NCBI GenBank assembly: GCA_041394145.1 | Contig: JAWKIW010000019.1 | Location: 45,551-109,550, forward strand | Length of the DNA stretch: 64,000 nt | Source of the DNA: JAWKIW01 sp041394145 | GTDB lineage: Bacteria; Actinomycetota; Acidimicrobiia; Acidimicrobiales; Acidimicrobilacustridaceae | Reading direction: 5' to 3' | Notes under the pieces: generated by a model | What the model was told of the DNA's origin: nothing | Seen by the model: only the letters and a program-made list of their open reading frames with translations | Databases searched by the model: none | Shown: positions 17,925 through 28,024 of the stretch, piece after piece | Layout: every line of letters starts with the position of its first letter | How positions within the stretch are numbered: the first letter of the stretch is position 1 | Program-made: the position numbers and the translations under genes

Positions 17925-18572
17925 ATGACGAGCGAGGCCGACGACGCCGACACCCCCCGGCGCTCCCGGCGACTGCGCTCGACGCTGGTGCTGGTGGCCA
18001 TCGCCCTCGGCATCGGCGTCTACGAGGTCGGGTGGGGCGACGATCCGGTGTTCGGCTGGTACATCGGCCTGTTCGCCATCGGGCTCCTGCTCGTCCAGCT
18101 GGTGTGGCTCCCCCGCGGCCTCCTCCTCCTCAAGGCCGTCCTCACGCTGTTCATCGTCGCCGGCGGCCTCGTCCTGGCGACCGACCCCTTCCTCGCCGTC
18201 GCCCGCGCCCGCGTGGCGACCCACCGCGCCGACATGGATGCCATCGGCACGCAGACGCTCACCTCACCCACCACCGGTGTGTTCTCCGGGACGAGGGCTC
18301 CGGTGGGACCGGTGGTGCGGCTGGCGGGCACCGAGGCCGTCGCCCCGGTCCCCGACGTCCCGCGCATCGCCGGTGAGTCGGTCACCTACGGCGCCGTCGT
18401 CCTCGAGCCCGCGCCGCGGGCCCTGTACTGCCTCGACCAGGACTGCAACGTCGTGGTGGTCTACTCGCCGGCGGGCACACCGCCGCCGGCCACGACCTGC
18501 CCCGACGGGCGCACCGACCAGGTCGACGCCCTCCTCGACGACTGGTACCGGATGCTGCGGGTCACCTGCTGA
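17925..18572 (+). CDS. Membrane protein, function unknown
   Basis: 215 residues. Three hydrophobic segments in the first half (STLVLVAIALGIGVYEVGW, WYIGLFAIGLLLVQLVWLP, LLLKAVLTLFIVAGGLVLAT), then a soluble domain with two short Cys pairs (CLDQDCN and a terminal Cys). It may sense or bind something outside the cell, but I recognise no family. The start is set by the TACGCT box 7 nt upstream. Confidence 0.65.
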   Translation: MTSEADDADTPRRSRRLRSTLVLVAIALGIGVYEVGWGDDPVFGWYIGLFAIGLLLVQLVWLPRGLLLLKAVLTLFIVAGGLVLATDPFLAVARARVATHRADMDAIGTQTLTSPTTGVFSGTRAPVGPVVRLAGTEAVAPVPDVPRIAGESVTYGAVVLEPAPRALYCLDQDCNVVVVYSPAGTPPPATTCPDGRTDQVDALLDDWYRMLRVTC

Positions 18573-18597
18573 CCGGCGGCGAGACCGGTCGCCGCGA

Positions 18598-19572
18598 TCA
18601 GCGGACCCGGATGGCCGCCTTGCCCGTCACCCGACCGCCTTCCAGGTCGCGCAGCGCGTCGGGGGCGGCGGCCAGGTCGTAGGTGGCGCCGACGACGGGC
18701 GTGACGTCACCTCGCTCGAGGTGCTCGGCGAGCCGCTCGATGACCTCGGTGCGCTCCTTGCTGATGAAGGCGGTGAGCCGCTGCCCGACGAAGGGCGAGA
18801 GCAGCATCGCCCGCAGCTGCCGGCCGATGCCGCCGGTCCATCGGCCACCGCCCTCACCACCGACGATGACCAACGTCCCGTTCGCGGTGAGCGCCCGCCG
18901 CAGTCGTCGCAGCCGGTTGCAGCCACCGATGTCGACGATGAGGTCGTAGCGGGTCCGACCGTCGAGGGCGTCCTCGGCGGTGTAGTCGACGACGTCGTCG
19001 GCGCCGAGGGCCCGCACGGCGTCGACCTTGGCCGTGCTGCACACCCCGGTGACGTGGCCGCCGAGCGCCGTGGCGAGCTGGACGGCATAGGTCCCGACGC
19101 CACCCGACGCCCCGAGGACCAGGACCCGCTGGCTGGGCTCGAGGCGGCCCACGTCGGTCAGCGCCTGCAGCGCCGTGATGCCCGACAGGGTCGCCACCGC
19201 CGCCTGCTCGTCCGTGAGGCCCGCCGGCTTCGGCGCGAGCTTGGCCTCGTCGGCCACGGCGTAGTCGGCGAACGAGCCCCGGGCGATCCCGAACACCTCG
19301 TCGCCGGGCCGGAAGCGGGTGACGTCCTCACCCACCGCCACGACCCGGCCGGCGACGTCGGCACCGAGGACCGGCTGCTTGGGGGCGGTCAGACCGAAGC
19401 CGAGCAGCCGCAGCAGGTACGGCGTCCCGGTCATCAGGTGCCACACGCCCCGATCGAGACCGGCGGCGTGGACCTCGACGAGCACCTCGGTGTCGGCGAG
19501 GCCGGGCCGGTCGACGGTGCGCAGCTCGAGCACGTCGGCCGGGCCGTAGCGGTCCTGGACGATCGCCCGCAT
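18598..19572 (-). CDS. NAD(P)-dependent alcohol dehydrogenase / quinone oxidoreductase-like (zinc-free MDR)
   Basis: 324 residues from MRAIVQDRYGPADVLELRTVD, a quinone-oxidoreductase-type MDR. Nucleotide site VLVLGASGGVGTYAVQLATALG; no zinc-binding cysteines. Upstream lies a repetitive Asp/Pro/Thr-coding stretch (GGTCG repeats, 19600-19625). An ATG at 19681 has a good GAGGAGG ribosome site but is in another frame, so an indel in the repeats may hide an N-terminal extension. Divergent from a TetR regulator across twin operators, and therefore probably its target. Confidence 0.87.
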   Translation of the reverse strand: MRAIVQDRYGPADVLELRTVDRPGLADTEVLVEVHAAGLDRGVWHLMTGTPYLLRLLGFGLTAPKQPVLGADVAGRVVAVGEDVTRFRPGDEVFGIARGSFADYAVADEAKLAPKPAGLTDEQAAVATLSGITALQALTDVGRLEPSQRVLVLGASGGVGTYAVQLATALGGHVTGVCSTAKVDAVRALGADDVVDYTAEDALDGRTRYDLIVDIGGCNRLRRLRRALTANGTLVIVGGEGGGRWTGGIGRQLRAMLLSPFVGQRLTAFISKERTEVIERLAEHLERGDVTPVVGATYDLAAAPDALRDLEGGRVTGKAAIRVR

Positions 19573-19748
19573 CCCGGTTCGGTCGCTCGGACCGCTCGGG
19601 TCGGTCGGGTCGGTCGGGTCGGTCGCGCTCGACGTCGCCGTCGCGGTCGCGTGCCGGCGGGTGGTCGGGGGTCGTGGCCATCGGGGCCTCCTCGGCTCGT
19701 CGTCGTTCCGGTCGGCGGGAGCCGGCGTCGAGCCGGCCGCCCGCGGTG

Positions 19749-19763
19749 TCGTACTAAGTACGA
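19749..19763. promoter_or_regulatory. TetR operator copy 1: TCGTACT-A-AGTACGA
   Basis: Perfect 15-bp palindrome between the MDR gene and the TetR gene; an identical copy begins 34 bp further on. Confidence 0.8.
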
Positions 19764-19782
19764 CCAACTTGTGGCACCCTAC

Positions 19783-19797
19783 TCGTACTAAGTACGA
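19783..19797. promoter_or_regulatory. TetR operator copy 2: TCGTACT-A-AGTACGA
   Basis: Identical to copy 1. Two sites in one divergent promoter suggest control of both genes by the TetR protein encoded at 19851. Confidence 0.8.
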
Positions 19798-19850
19798 TCG
19801 TCAAGGGTCGACCGCGACCGGCGGTCGCAACGAGCACCGAGGGACCGCCC

Positions 19851-20531
19851 ATGACCGCCGCGCCCACCGCCTCGGGCCGCACCGACGGCCCGCTGACCAA
19901 GGAGCGCGTCCTGCGCGGCGGCCTGGCCCTCGCCGACCGCATCGGCATCGAGCCCTTCACCATCCGCCGGCTGGCCGCCGAGCTCGGCGTGAAGCCGATG
20001 ACCATCTACCACCACGTCGCCGGCAAGGAGGCGATCATCGACGGCATGGTCGACCTGGTCTTCGCCGAGATCGACCTGCCACCGACCGACCTCGACTGGC
20101 GATCGGCGATGCAGCACCGGTGCCGCTCGGCCCGGGCCGTGCTGCGCCACCATCCGTGGGCACCGCCCCTCATGGAGTCGAGGACCACCCCCAGCCCCCA
20201 CACCTTGCGCCACCACGAGGCGGTGCTCGCCTGCTTCCGGGAGGCGGGCTTCTCCCTCGCGCTGACGGCGCACGCCTACGCCATCGTCGACAGCTACGTG
20301 TACGGCTTCGCCCTCCAGGAGGCCCACCTGCCGTTCCACGGCGGCGAGGCCATCGGCGATCTCGCCGAGGCGATCGTCGCGCCGCTGCCCGCCGACGAGT
20401 ACCCCCGCCTCATCGAGCTCACGCGGGATCACGTCCTGCAGCCCGGCTACGACTTCGGCGACTCGTTCGAGCTCGGGCTCGACCTCCTGCTCGACGGCCT
20501 CGCCGCGGCGGCCAGCGCGGCCCCGGCCTGA
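19851..20531 (+). CDS. TetR/AcrR family regulator with TetR_C-like C terminus
   Basis: 226 residues. DNA-binding domain at residues about 15-65 (TKERVLRGGLALADRIGIEPFTIRRLAAELGVKPMTIYHHVAGKEAI); the remaining part resembles the tetracycline-repressor C-terminal domain (TetR_C_1). The ATG at 19851 is preceded by GAGGGACC. Two perfect 15-bp palindromes in the divergent promoter are its likely operators. The ligand is unknown; the target is probably the adjacent zinc-free dehydrogenase. Confidence 0.9.
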   Translation: MTAAPTASGRTDGPLTKERVLRGGLALADRIGIEPFTIRRLAAELGVKPMTIYHHVAGKEAIIDGMVDLVFAEIDLPPTDLDWRSAMQHRCRSARAVLRHHPWAPPLMESRTTPSPHTLRHHEAVLACFREAGFSLALTAHAYAIVDSYVYGFALQEAHLPFHGGEAIGDLAEAIVAPLPADEYPRLIELTRDHVLQPGYDFGDSFELGLDLLLDGLAAAASAAPA

Positions 20532-20558
20532 TCGACGACGGCCCGGCTCCTCTAGGGT

Positions 20559-20574
20559 GCGGTCGGTCGACCGC
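20559..20574. promoter_or_regulatory. Inverted repeat GCGGTC-N4-GACCGC in the leader of the SnoaL-like gene
   Basis: Lies between a TAGGGT -10-like hexamer (20553-20558) and the AAGGAG ribosome site; could be an operator or an mRNA hairpin. Confidence 0.4.
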
Positions 20575-20586
20575 GAAGGAGCTGCC

Positions 20587-21150
20587 GTGCCCGCCTACCC
20601 ACGCGACGAGCTGGAGGAGATGGTGCAGCGGTGGCTGGCCGCCAACCGCAGGGCGGAGGCGACGGGCGACTGGCGCTCGATGGCCGACCTCTACACGGAG
20701 GACGCGACCTACGGCTGGAACTTCGGGCCCGACCACGACTTCATGGCCGTCGGGCGCGACGAGATCCGCGAGATCGCCCTCGGCCTCGAGATGGGCGGGC
20801 TGGACGGCTGGCAGTACCCCTACCAGGAGGTGCTCGTCGACGAGCGCAAGGGTCAGGTCGTCGGCTTCTGGAAGCAGATCGCCGACGCCACTCGCGCCGA
20901 CGGCAGCCGCTACGAGATCGCCGGCATCGGTGGTTCCTGGTTCGAGTACGGCGGTGGGTTCCAGTGGCGGTGGCAACGGGACTGGTTCGACTACGGCAAC
21001 GCCGCCGCGCTGTTCCTCGAGATGATGGGCGACGGCACCCTGTCGGAGGGGATGACGGCCCGCATGCGCCGGAGCCTCGGCGACGACCTGCCCGGCCACT
21101 ACCCCATCGGCAGCGCACCGGTGGGACTCTGGGACGGGCGCCACCGCTGA
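20587..21150 (+). CDS. NTF2-like / SnoaL-type protein
   Basis: 187 residues starting VPAYPRDELEEMVQRWLAANRRAEATGDWRSMADLYTEDATYGW, the characteristic N-terminal helices and cone of NTF2-like (SnoaL) folds. The GTG start has AAGGAG six nt upstream. In this superfamily members act as cyclases, dehydratases or isomerases, or are non-enzymatic; the pocket residues do not identify a reaction. Homologues are frequent in sterol- and polycyclic-degrading actinobacteria (family knowledge, not seen here). Confidence 0.8.
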   Translation: MPAYPRDELEEMVQRWLAANRRAEATGDWRSMADLYTEDATYGWNFGPDHDFMAVGRDEIREIALGLEMGGLDGWQYPYQEVLVDERKGQVVGFWKQIADATRADGSRYEIAGIGGSWFEYGGGFQWRWQRDWFDYGNAAALFLEMMGDGTLSEGMTARMRRSLGDDLPGHYPIGSAPVGLWDGRHR

Positions 21151-21163
21151 CCGGGGTCGGGGA

Positions 21164-23607
21164 TCAGCGGTAGCCGATCTTGGAGACCGTGCCGTCGCCG
21201 TGGTTGATGACCCACACGGCGTCGGTGCTGCCCGCGCCCGCCTCGGGCTCGCGCCCGACGGGGACCGTGGCGGTGACGGCGTTGGTGGCAGGGTCGATGC
21301 GCGACACGGTGCCGTCACCCCCGTTGACCGCCCACACCGAGCCCAGGGCCACGACCACGAAGCTGGACCGGTTGCCGACCTTGATGGTCGCGCTGACGCG
21401 GTTGGTCGACGGGTCGATCCGCGACACCGTGCCGTCGGTGGGGCTGGCGACCCAGACGGCGCCCTCGCCCACCGCCAGCTGATCGGGGTTGGCCCCCACC
21501 GGCACGCTGGCGGTGACGGCGTTCGTCGCCGGGTCGATGCGCTGGACGCTCCCCTGGGCACGACGGTTGGCGACCCAGACGGCTCCCTCGCCGGCCCCGA
21601 TCGAGTCGGGCTCGTCGCCCACCACGATCTTGCCCACGACCTGGTTGGAGGCCGGGTCGATGCGCAGGACGGCCTTCTCGGCGGGCGCCGTCACCCACAC
21701 GGCTCCTTGACCGGCGGCGATCTCCGCGGTCGGGGTGTTCACGGGGATGGAGATGAGCTGGGGCGAGCCGGGGTCGCCGCCCGGTTGGATCCGCAGCACC
21801 GGTCCGGCGTTGGCCGTGGTCACCCACACGCTGTCGTCGGTCGTGGCGATGCTGCGCGGCGCGTTGGGGAGCATGGCGGCCACCGACGCGGCATCGGTGG
21901 TCCCGTCGATGCGCAGCAGGGCCTGGCGCGGCCCGTCCGACGCCCACACCCCGTCGCCGGCGGGAGCGAGGTGGTCGAGGCCGGCGGCGACGACGGTCGC
22001 CTCGAGCTGCGGGGTCGCCCCGCTCTGCGGGGACGTCGACGGCGCGACGGACGCGTCGCGCCGGCCGACCACCCGGGAGACGGCGACCACGGCGACGACG
22101 ACCACCACCAGGGCGACGGCGCGAGGAACCAGCGGGGCGGGCCCCCGACGAGGCCGCGCGCCGGCGCCTCCGGGACCGGGGGCGGGGTGGCGCCCGGCAG
22201 GCGCGTCCGGCCGCGGCCGGTCGACGGCTCCGGTGGCGCGCTGGTGCGGCTCGGCGGCGGGAGCGGTGGCACCGGCGGCGCGCTCGGCCGGGGTCGATCG
22301 AGCCGGGGCCGGGGCTGCCGGGGCCGGGGTGCGGCGGCCGGAAGCGCGGCCGGAGCAGGCCGGGCCGAGGGAGGAGGCGCAGGAGCAGCAGCAGGCGTCG
22401 CGGCCGGAGCAGGCCGGGCCGACGGAGGGGGCGCAGCCGCGGGAGGGGGCGCAGGCGGCGGCGTCGGGCTCGGGGGTGCGTCGGCGATCGTGGCCGCCGC
22501 GACCGGACGATCGGCCTCCGCGGCGACGACGGCCTGGACCGGCACGAGGTCCTCGGGCGTCACGGCGAGCCCGGCGACCTCCGGTTCGGTCCCGTCACGG
22601 ACCGAGGGCCCGGCATCGACCACCGACGCCGGCGACCGCAGGTCCGCCGCGCCGGCGGGGGCGGTGGCATCGACCGAGCGGGGCAGCCGGGGATCCGTGA
22701 TGCGCTCGGCGATCGCCCCGGCGGCGAGCAGCTTGATCCCGCCGACGTTGACCCAGTCCCGCCCCCACGCCGCCGCGGCGGCGTCGGCCAGCGCCGCCCC
22801 CATCTCGTCGGCGGTCTGGTACCGATCGGCGGGGTCGCGGGCGATGGCCCGCATCGTCACCTCGATCAGGTCCGGCGGGAGGTCGGGCGCCACCTCGACG
22901 AGCGGGGCCGGGTCCTCGTGGGCCCGCTGGTACAGCAGGGCGAGGGCGCTGCCGTCGTCCCGGAACGGCAGCCGGCCCGACAGCAGCTCGTAGAGCACCG
23001 TGCCGACGGCGTAGACGTCGGTCGCCGGCGTGAGGTCGACCCCCGTCACCTGCTCGGGCGCCATGTACGCCGGGGTCCCGAGCACCAGGCCGGTCCTGGT
23101 GGCCATCGACGCCGCCCCGCCCATCACCTTGGCGATGCCGAAGTCGGACACCTTGAGCGTCCCCGACCCCGAGAACAGCAGGTTCTCCGGCTTGATGTCG
23201 CGGTGGAGGATGCCCCGCTCGTGGGCGTGGTGCAGGGCGCTGCACGTGGCGATGGCGATGCCACAGGCTCCGGCGGCGGGAACCCCCTCGCCGGTGAACC
23301 GGTCCCAGACGGTGCCCCCGGGCAGCAGCTCCATGACGAGCAGGCAGATCCCGTCGCTCTCGACGTAGTCGTACACCGGGACGATGTGGGGGTGGTCGAG
23401 CGTGGCGAGCAGCCGCGCCTCGACCGTGAACCGGTGCCGCACGGTCGGGTCGGCGCCGAAGGCGCGCGGCAGCTCCTTCACCGCCACCGGTCGGTCGAGG
23501 TGCCGGTGCCGCCCCCGCAGCACGACCCCCCAGGCGCCCCGGCCGATCTCCTCGCCGATCTCGTAGGTCGGCAGGGCGGCCGCGACGCGGTCGTGGTCAA
23601 GCGCCAT
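21164..23607 (-). CDS. Transmembrane Ser/Thr protein kinase with extracellular beta-propeller, frameshifted
   Basis: About 815 residues when repaired. Kinase domain residues 14-270: glycine loop IGRGAWGVV, catalytic K44 (VAVKEL), D137 (HRDIKPENLL), DFG at 155-157, APEQ. Then a long Pro/Ala-rich linker, one transmembrane segment (VPRAVALVVVVVAVVAV) and, outside, about seven repeats of the VWV...G.V.RIDP.TN.V form, a Vgb/NHL-like propeller. The frame changes near 22130 just before the membrane segment, a one-base indel in a G/C run. Reads as a PknB/PknD-like receptor kinase. It diverges from the FHA/ABC genes, recalling the mycobacterial PknF (Rv1746)-Rv1747 pair. Confidence 0.87.
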
Positions 23608-23872
23608 CGTCTCGCCTGCTCTGTGACAGCCCGATGCGATCGACCTTACCGGTCGCGCTGCGGCCCGGTCCGGACAGCCGACCCGGGACCGGCCCGACCG
23701 TGCATACTCGACGGGTGCGCCGCTCCGGTTCTCGACGCCACCTGTGCACCGGCGATCGTCCGGACCGAGCTCGATGCGACGGTGGGGGCCGCCGCGAGGT
23801 TCGGGTCGGCGATCAGCGCAGCACGGCGGGCGGGCGGCGGCGCGTCAGACGGATCGACCGCCGGAGGGCCTG

Positions 23873-24590
23873 GTGAGCACGTTCGAGATCGAGCTGCACG
23901 AGCCCGGGCGAGACGTCCGGCGGATCGGCGTCGGCGAGGACCTGGTCGTCGGTCGGGAGCCGGGCCCCGGGGTGCACGGCCTCACCGTGGATGACGACCG
24001 CGTCTCGCGGCAGCACCTCCGGCTGACCGTCCAGGACGGGGTCCTGGTGCTCACCGACCTCGGGAGCACGAACGGCACGTCGGTCAACGGCACGGCGCTG
24101 GCCGGCCCGTGCTCGCTGCGCAGCGGCGACGTGGTGGCCCTCGGCTCGGTCACGTTCGCCGTCGTCGAGGTGCCGGGCACGGCGTCGGCACCGGCACCGG
24201 CCCCGGTGGACGACGTCGAGGTGGTCGCTGCCGCGCCGGCACCGCAGACGGAGCCCTCCCCCGGATCGATCGCCGCACCCTCCTCGCCCGCCTCGCCCGC
24301 CGGTGCCCCGGCCCACGCGGCCGTCCCCGCCGCCACCGCCGCCCGACCGGTGCTCGACGAGCTCGAGGCGCGGGTCACCGATGCGGCGGTGGTCACCCGG
24401 CCCGGGACGGCCAGGGCGGCCGCGACGCGGCCGTCGCGCGGCGCGGGCCGGCAGCGCCTGGCCGAGCTCGGGTCCGGGCCGTGGGGCGTGGTGCCCACCA
24501 TCTGCCTGGTCGACCCGTTCCCCGACCCGGCCGGCCGACCACCACCGTCGCGAGCGGCACCCGTCGTCGACGGCGCGCAACGAGATCTGG
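23873..24590 (+). CDS. FHA-domain protein (or N-terminal part of the ABC exporter)
   Basis: GTG start with CCGGAGGG upstream. Residues about 5-100 form a forkhead-associated domain: VVGREPGPG, VSRQHLRL, LTDLGSTNGTSVNG, the phosphothreonine-binding G-R..S..H..N pattern. An Ala/Pro-rich linker follows. The coding pattern then becomes confused between 24500 and 24680, where at least two indels are likely, and continues into the ABC exporter on the same strand. It may therefore be one FHA-ABC polypeptide. The phosphothreonine partner is presumably the divergent kinase. Confidence 0.8.
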
Positions 24591-24704
24591 ATGGTCGTGA
24601 CCCCGAATCCCCACCGGAGCCCCCTCGAGCGGCCGCTCTGCCCTGCTGTTCGGGGCAGGCCTGCGGCGGCCAGCCTCGGTCCGCTGCTGGAGGGCTACGG
24701 CCTC

Positions 24705-27249
24705 ATGGTCGCCGACAGCCCCGACGTCGACGGGGCGCTGCGCGAGCTCGAGCTGCCCCCGCTGGGCGCGGCCGACGACGACCTCCGTGCCGCCATGGCG
24801 CTGTCGTTCGTGCGCTACCTGGTCGAGCGCGGCGGACGCGACACGTTCCTGCGCATGCTCTCCAGCGCCCAGGCCGGGCGGCTGGACGCCGCCGCCCAGA
24901 AGGAGTTCCGGCGCCGGCATGGCCGCCCTGGAGGAGGGTGGCGGCAGAAGCTGCTGGCCGGCGGGCCCACCATGAAGACGGGCCAGTTCCTGCGCATGAC
25001 GCTGCGCTACCTGCGCCCGCACCGCCGCCGCCAGATCGAGATGTTCGCCTACACGGTGCTCGGGCTCGCCTTCACCGTGGTCTTCCCCTTCGTGTTCCGG
25101 AACCTCCTCGACGTCGCCATCCCGAGCGGGGAGTACGCCGAGGTGCTCAAGCTGCTCGGCGTGCTGAGCGCCGCCTTCGTGGTGACCGCCCTGGCCGGGC
25201 TGCGCAGCGCCTACCTCGCCGCCGTGGTCAGCAGCTCGGTGGTCCGCCAGCTGCGCGTCGAGATGTTCGCCAAGATGCAGCACCTCTCGCAGGGCTGGTA
25301 CGGACGGCACCAGGAGGGCGACGTGCTCTCCCGGGTGTTCTCCGACGTGGGCATGCTCGAACAGGGGCTGTCCCAGACCCTGCGGGAGGGCCTGGTCCAG
25401 ATCCTCACCCTGGCCGTGTCGGCCACCGTGCTGGTGTTCCTGAACCCCCTGCTCGCCGTCATCGTGCTGCTCGGCGCGCCGGTCATCGCCCTCATCTACC
25501 GGGCCATGGCCAAGGGCGCCCAGAAGCGCAGCGTCGCCGTGCAGGAGGAGACCGGCGCGGTCCTCACGGTGGCCTCCGAGAACTACAGCGCCCAGTCGGT
25601 CGTCAAGGCCTTCTCGCTCCAGGCCCGCGAGATCGCCCGCTTCCGCCAGTCGAGCGACCGGCTCTTCGACCGTGAGGTCAAGCTCCAGCTGTTCGGCGGC
25701 GTCTTCGGGGTGTCGGTCCAGATGGTGGTCACCGCCCTGCAGATGATCATCTTGGGCCTCGGTGCGTGGCTCATCTTCCAGGGCCACCTCACGGTGGGCG
25801 GGCTGGTCGCCTTCATGAGCCTGATGGGCCAGGCCCTGGCCCCCGTCACGAACCTGACCGGCATCGGCCAACGGGTCCAGGCGTCGTCCGGGGCCCTCGT
25901 GCGCATCAACTTGGTGCTCGACGCCAGGCCAGACCGACGAGCCGGCCGACGCCCCCCAGCTGGCGCCGTTGACCCACTGGATCGCCCTGCGGGGCGTCGG
26001 GTTCTCCTACACGGCCGAGCGTCCGACGCTGCGCAACGTCGACGTGGACATCCACGTCGGCCAGCGGGTCGCCTTCGTGGGCCCCACCGGGGCCGGCAAG
26101 TCCTCGATCCTGCAGCTGCTCATGCGCTTCTACGACCCCGACGAGGGCGCGGTGCTGTTCGACGGCGTCGACGTGCGCGACGCCACCCTCGAGTCGCTGC
26201 GGTCCCAGCTGGGCGTCGTCTTCCAGGACACCTTCCTGTTCAACTCGACCATCCGCGACAACATCGCCCTCGGCAACCCCCAGGCCACCGATGCCCAGAT
26301 CGAGGCGGCGGCGCGGGCGGCCGAGCTCCACGACTTCGTGATGTCGCTGCCCCGGGGGTACGACACCCTGGTGGGCGAGCGCGGCGGACGCCTGTCCGGC
26401 GGCCAGCGCCAGCGGCTGTCGATCGCCCGGGCCCTGGTGCGCGACCCACGGGTGCTGCTGCTCGACGAGGCGACCTCCGCCCTCGACCCCCGCACCGAGC
26501 GACTGATCTCGGACACCCTCGAGCGGGTCGGCGCCGGGCGCACCACCGTGGCGGTCACCCACCGACTGATGTCGATCACCGACTTCGACACGATCTACGT
26601 CATCGTCGACGGCGAGGTCGTCGAGCGGGGCACCCACGCCGAGCTGCTGGCGCGGGGCGAGACCTATGCCGGCCTGTGGGCCGAGCAGACCGGTTCTGCG
26701 CCGCCGCCGCAGCCGGCGTTCGACGAGGTGGCTGCCCTGGCCCGCATCCCGTTGTTCGCCGGCCTCGACCCGTCGACCCTCGGCGACGTGGCCTCGCGCC
26801 TGCAGACCTTCGAGCTGGCCGCCGGCGGCACCCTGCCCGAGGGGGCCGGGCAGCTCTACGTGGTGCGCCGCGGCCGCGGCGAGGTGCTGGTCCGAGACTT
26901 CGTCGGCGGGCTGTCCCCGGTCGCCGCCGTCGGCCCGGGCGACGCCTTCGGCCTGGCGGCCCTGCTCGGTGGTGAGCCCGGCCACGTCCTGCGGGCCACC
27001 GAGGCCATGTCCCTGTCGGTGCTCGACGACGACTCGCTACGGGCCCTGGCCGCCCTGCACCCGAGTGTGGCCGCCGCCCTGGCCGGCCCCCCCACCTCCG
27101 ACGCCGTGCCGGCCGGCGGCACCCGCCTGTCGCGGCTGACCATCGCCCCCGGAGCCGCCATCGTGGTCCCCGGGCCGCCGCCGCCCGCCGCACCCGGCGC
27201 GGAGGAGGTGCGGCGTCTGACCGGCGCGATGCCGGCGATGCGGCAGTGA
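24705..27249 (+). CDS. ABC exporter (ABCB type) with C-terminal cyclic-nucleotide-binding-like domain, frameshifted
   Basis: The start is uncertain; coding sequence in this frame may reach back to 24590. Order: an ~85-residue N-terminal segment of unknown fold (DLRAAMALSFVRYLVERGGRD is the clearest part), a six-helix transmembrane domain, then an ATPase with Walker A GPTGAGKSS, signature RLSGGQRQRL, Walker B VLLLDEATSALD and switch VTHRL, then ~120 residues like a cNMP-binding domain (IPLFAGLDPSTLGDVASRL..FGLAALLGGEPGHVLRATE). A one-base indel near 25940 separates membrane and ATPase halves. No C39 peptidase domain is seen. It ends 160 bp before the first Cys-rich peptide gene, so it is the best exporter candidate for that cluster. 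Confidence 0.85.
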
Positions 27250-27331
27250 AGGCCCTCCCGCCGACGGCGCACGTCGATCGCTGACGCCCCTCGCCGGCCG
27301 GGGCCGCCACCCGACCCGCCGCGGTCGTCGA

Positions 27332-27351
27332 CAAGGGACCTCTGGCCCTTG
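27332..27351. promoter_or_regulatory. Inverted repeat CAAGGG-N8-CCCTTG upstream of the peptide genes
   Basis: Perfect 6-bp arms 60 bp before the first Cys-rich peptide start; possible operator. Confidence 0.4.
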
Positions 27352-27410
27352 GACCAGCCGGCGGTGGAATGGTCAGATCGCAGCAGCGGGACGCCTGGGG
27401 AGGTGGGCCG

Positions 27411-27704
27411 ATGCCGAACGACGGTGACAGCACGGCGCGGTGGGTGGTCGAGCCACCGGCTCCCGGCGAGGTCCGGCTGCTGTTCGACACGGGCGACGAG
27501 GTCGAGCTCACGCCCGAGGCCCGGCAGGCCCTCGACGACCTGGTCACCGCCCTCAACGGCGCCGACGTCGAGGGCTTCACGATGCGGAAGTGCCCGGCGT
27601 TGGACGCGTGCTCCGACTTCTCGTGCGGGAGCTACTACGGCTGTGCGATCACGAGGAAGCCGTGCGCCTGGCTCGTCGAGTGCACCATCCGGAAGGTGTT
27701 CTGA
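27411..27704 (+). CDS. Cys-rich RiPP precursor-like peptide 1
   Basis: 97 residues. The leader (residues 1-58) contains RWVVEPPAPGEVRLL and LTPEARQALDDLV, shared with two other small genes in this locus. The core (59-97) has six cysteines at 61, 67, 72, 78, 85 and 91, including the CSDFSC element. There is no signal peptide. AGGTGGGCCG precedes the ATG. It is followed by a second related peptide and a radical SAM/SPASM enzyme, the usual set for thioether-bridged peptides (sactipeptide or ranthipeptide type). The assignment rests on the shared leader, Cys-rich tail and context; the product is unknown. Confidence 0.75.
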   Translation: MPNDGDSTARWVVEPPAPGEVRLLFDTGDEVELTPEARQALDDLVTALNGADVEGFTMRKCPALDACSDFSCGSYYGCAITRKPCAWLVECTIRKVF

Positions 27705-27733
27705 TACGTCCGACGCTGACCCGAGGAGAAGCG

Positions 27734-28020
27734 ATGACCGAACCCGTGGATGAGGGCGGTGGTTGGTCGAACCGCCCGGTCCGAACGAGATCCGGCTGGC
27801 GATCGACGCCGGGGAAGGTGCGGAGGTGTCACCCGAGGCCCACGAGGCCCTCGAGCGGCTCATGGGCGAGCTCCTCGGCAACGACACGGCGGGGTTCATG
27901 TTCTCCCTGCCGGGGGCCGCGCCCAAGTGCGTCCCGTTCTCCTGCAACGGCAACGGCCCGTGCAAGGTGTACTCGGTGACCACCTGCGCCATAAAGACCT
28001 CCTGCCGCATCGCCGACTGA
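27734..28020 (+). CDS. Cys-rich RiPP precursor-like peptide 2, one-base frameshift
   Basis: The ATG at 27734 has GAGGAGAAG upstream, but the frame changes at about 27760; adding one T there restores GGWLVEPPGPNEIRLAIDAG, the same leader motif as peptide 1. A TTG at 27763 would be an alternative start without the frameshift. From that TTG, five cysteines lie at residues 56, 61, 67, 75 and 81, including CVPFSC. The leader helix SPEAHEALERLMGEL is conserved. It ends 4 nt before the radical SAM start, so the two are coupled. Core spacing differs from peptide 1, so the products would differ. Confidence 0.7.
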
Positions 28021-28024
28021 TCAC

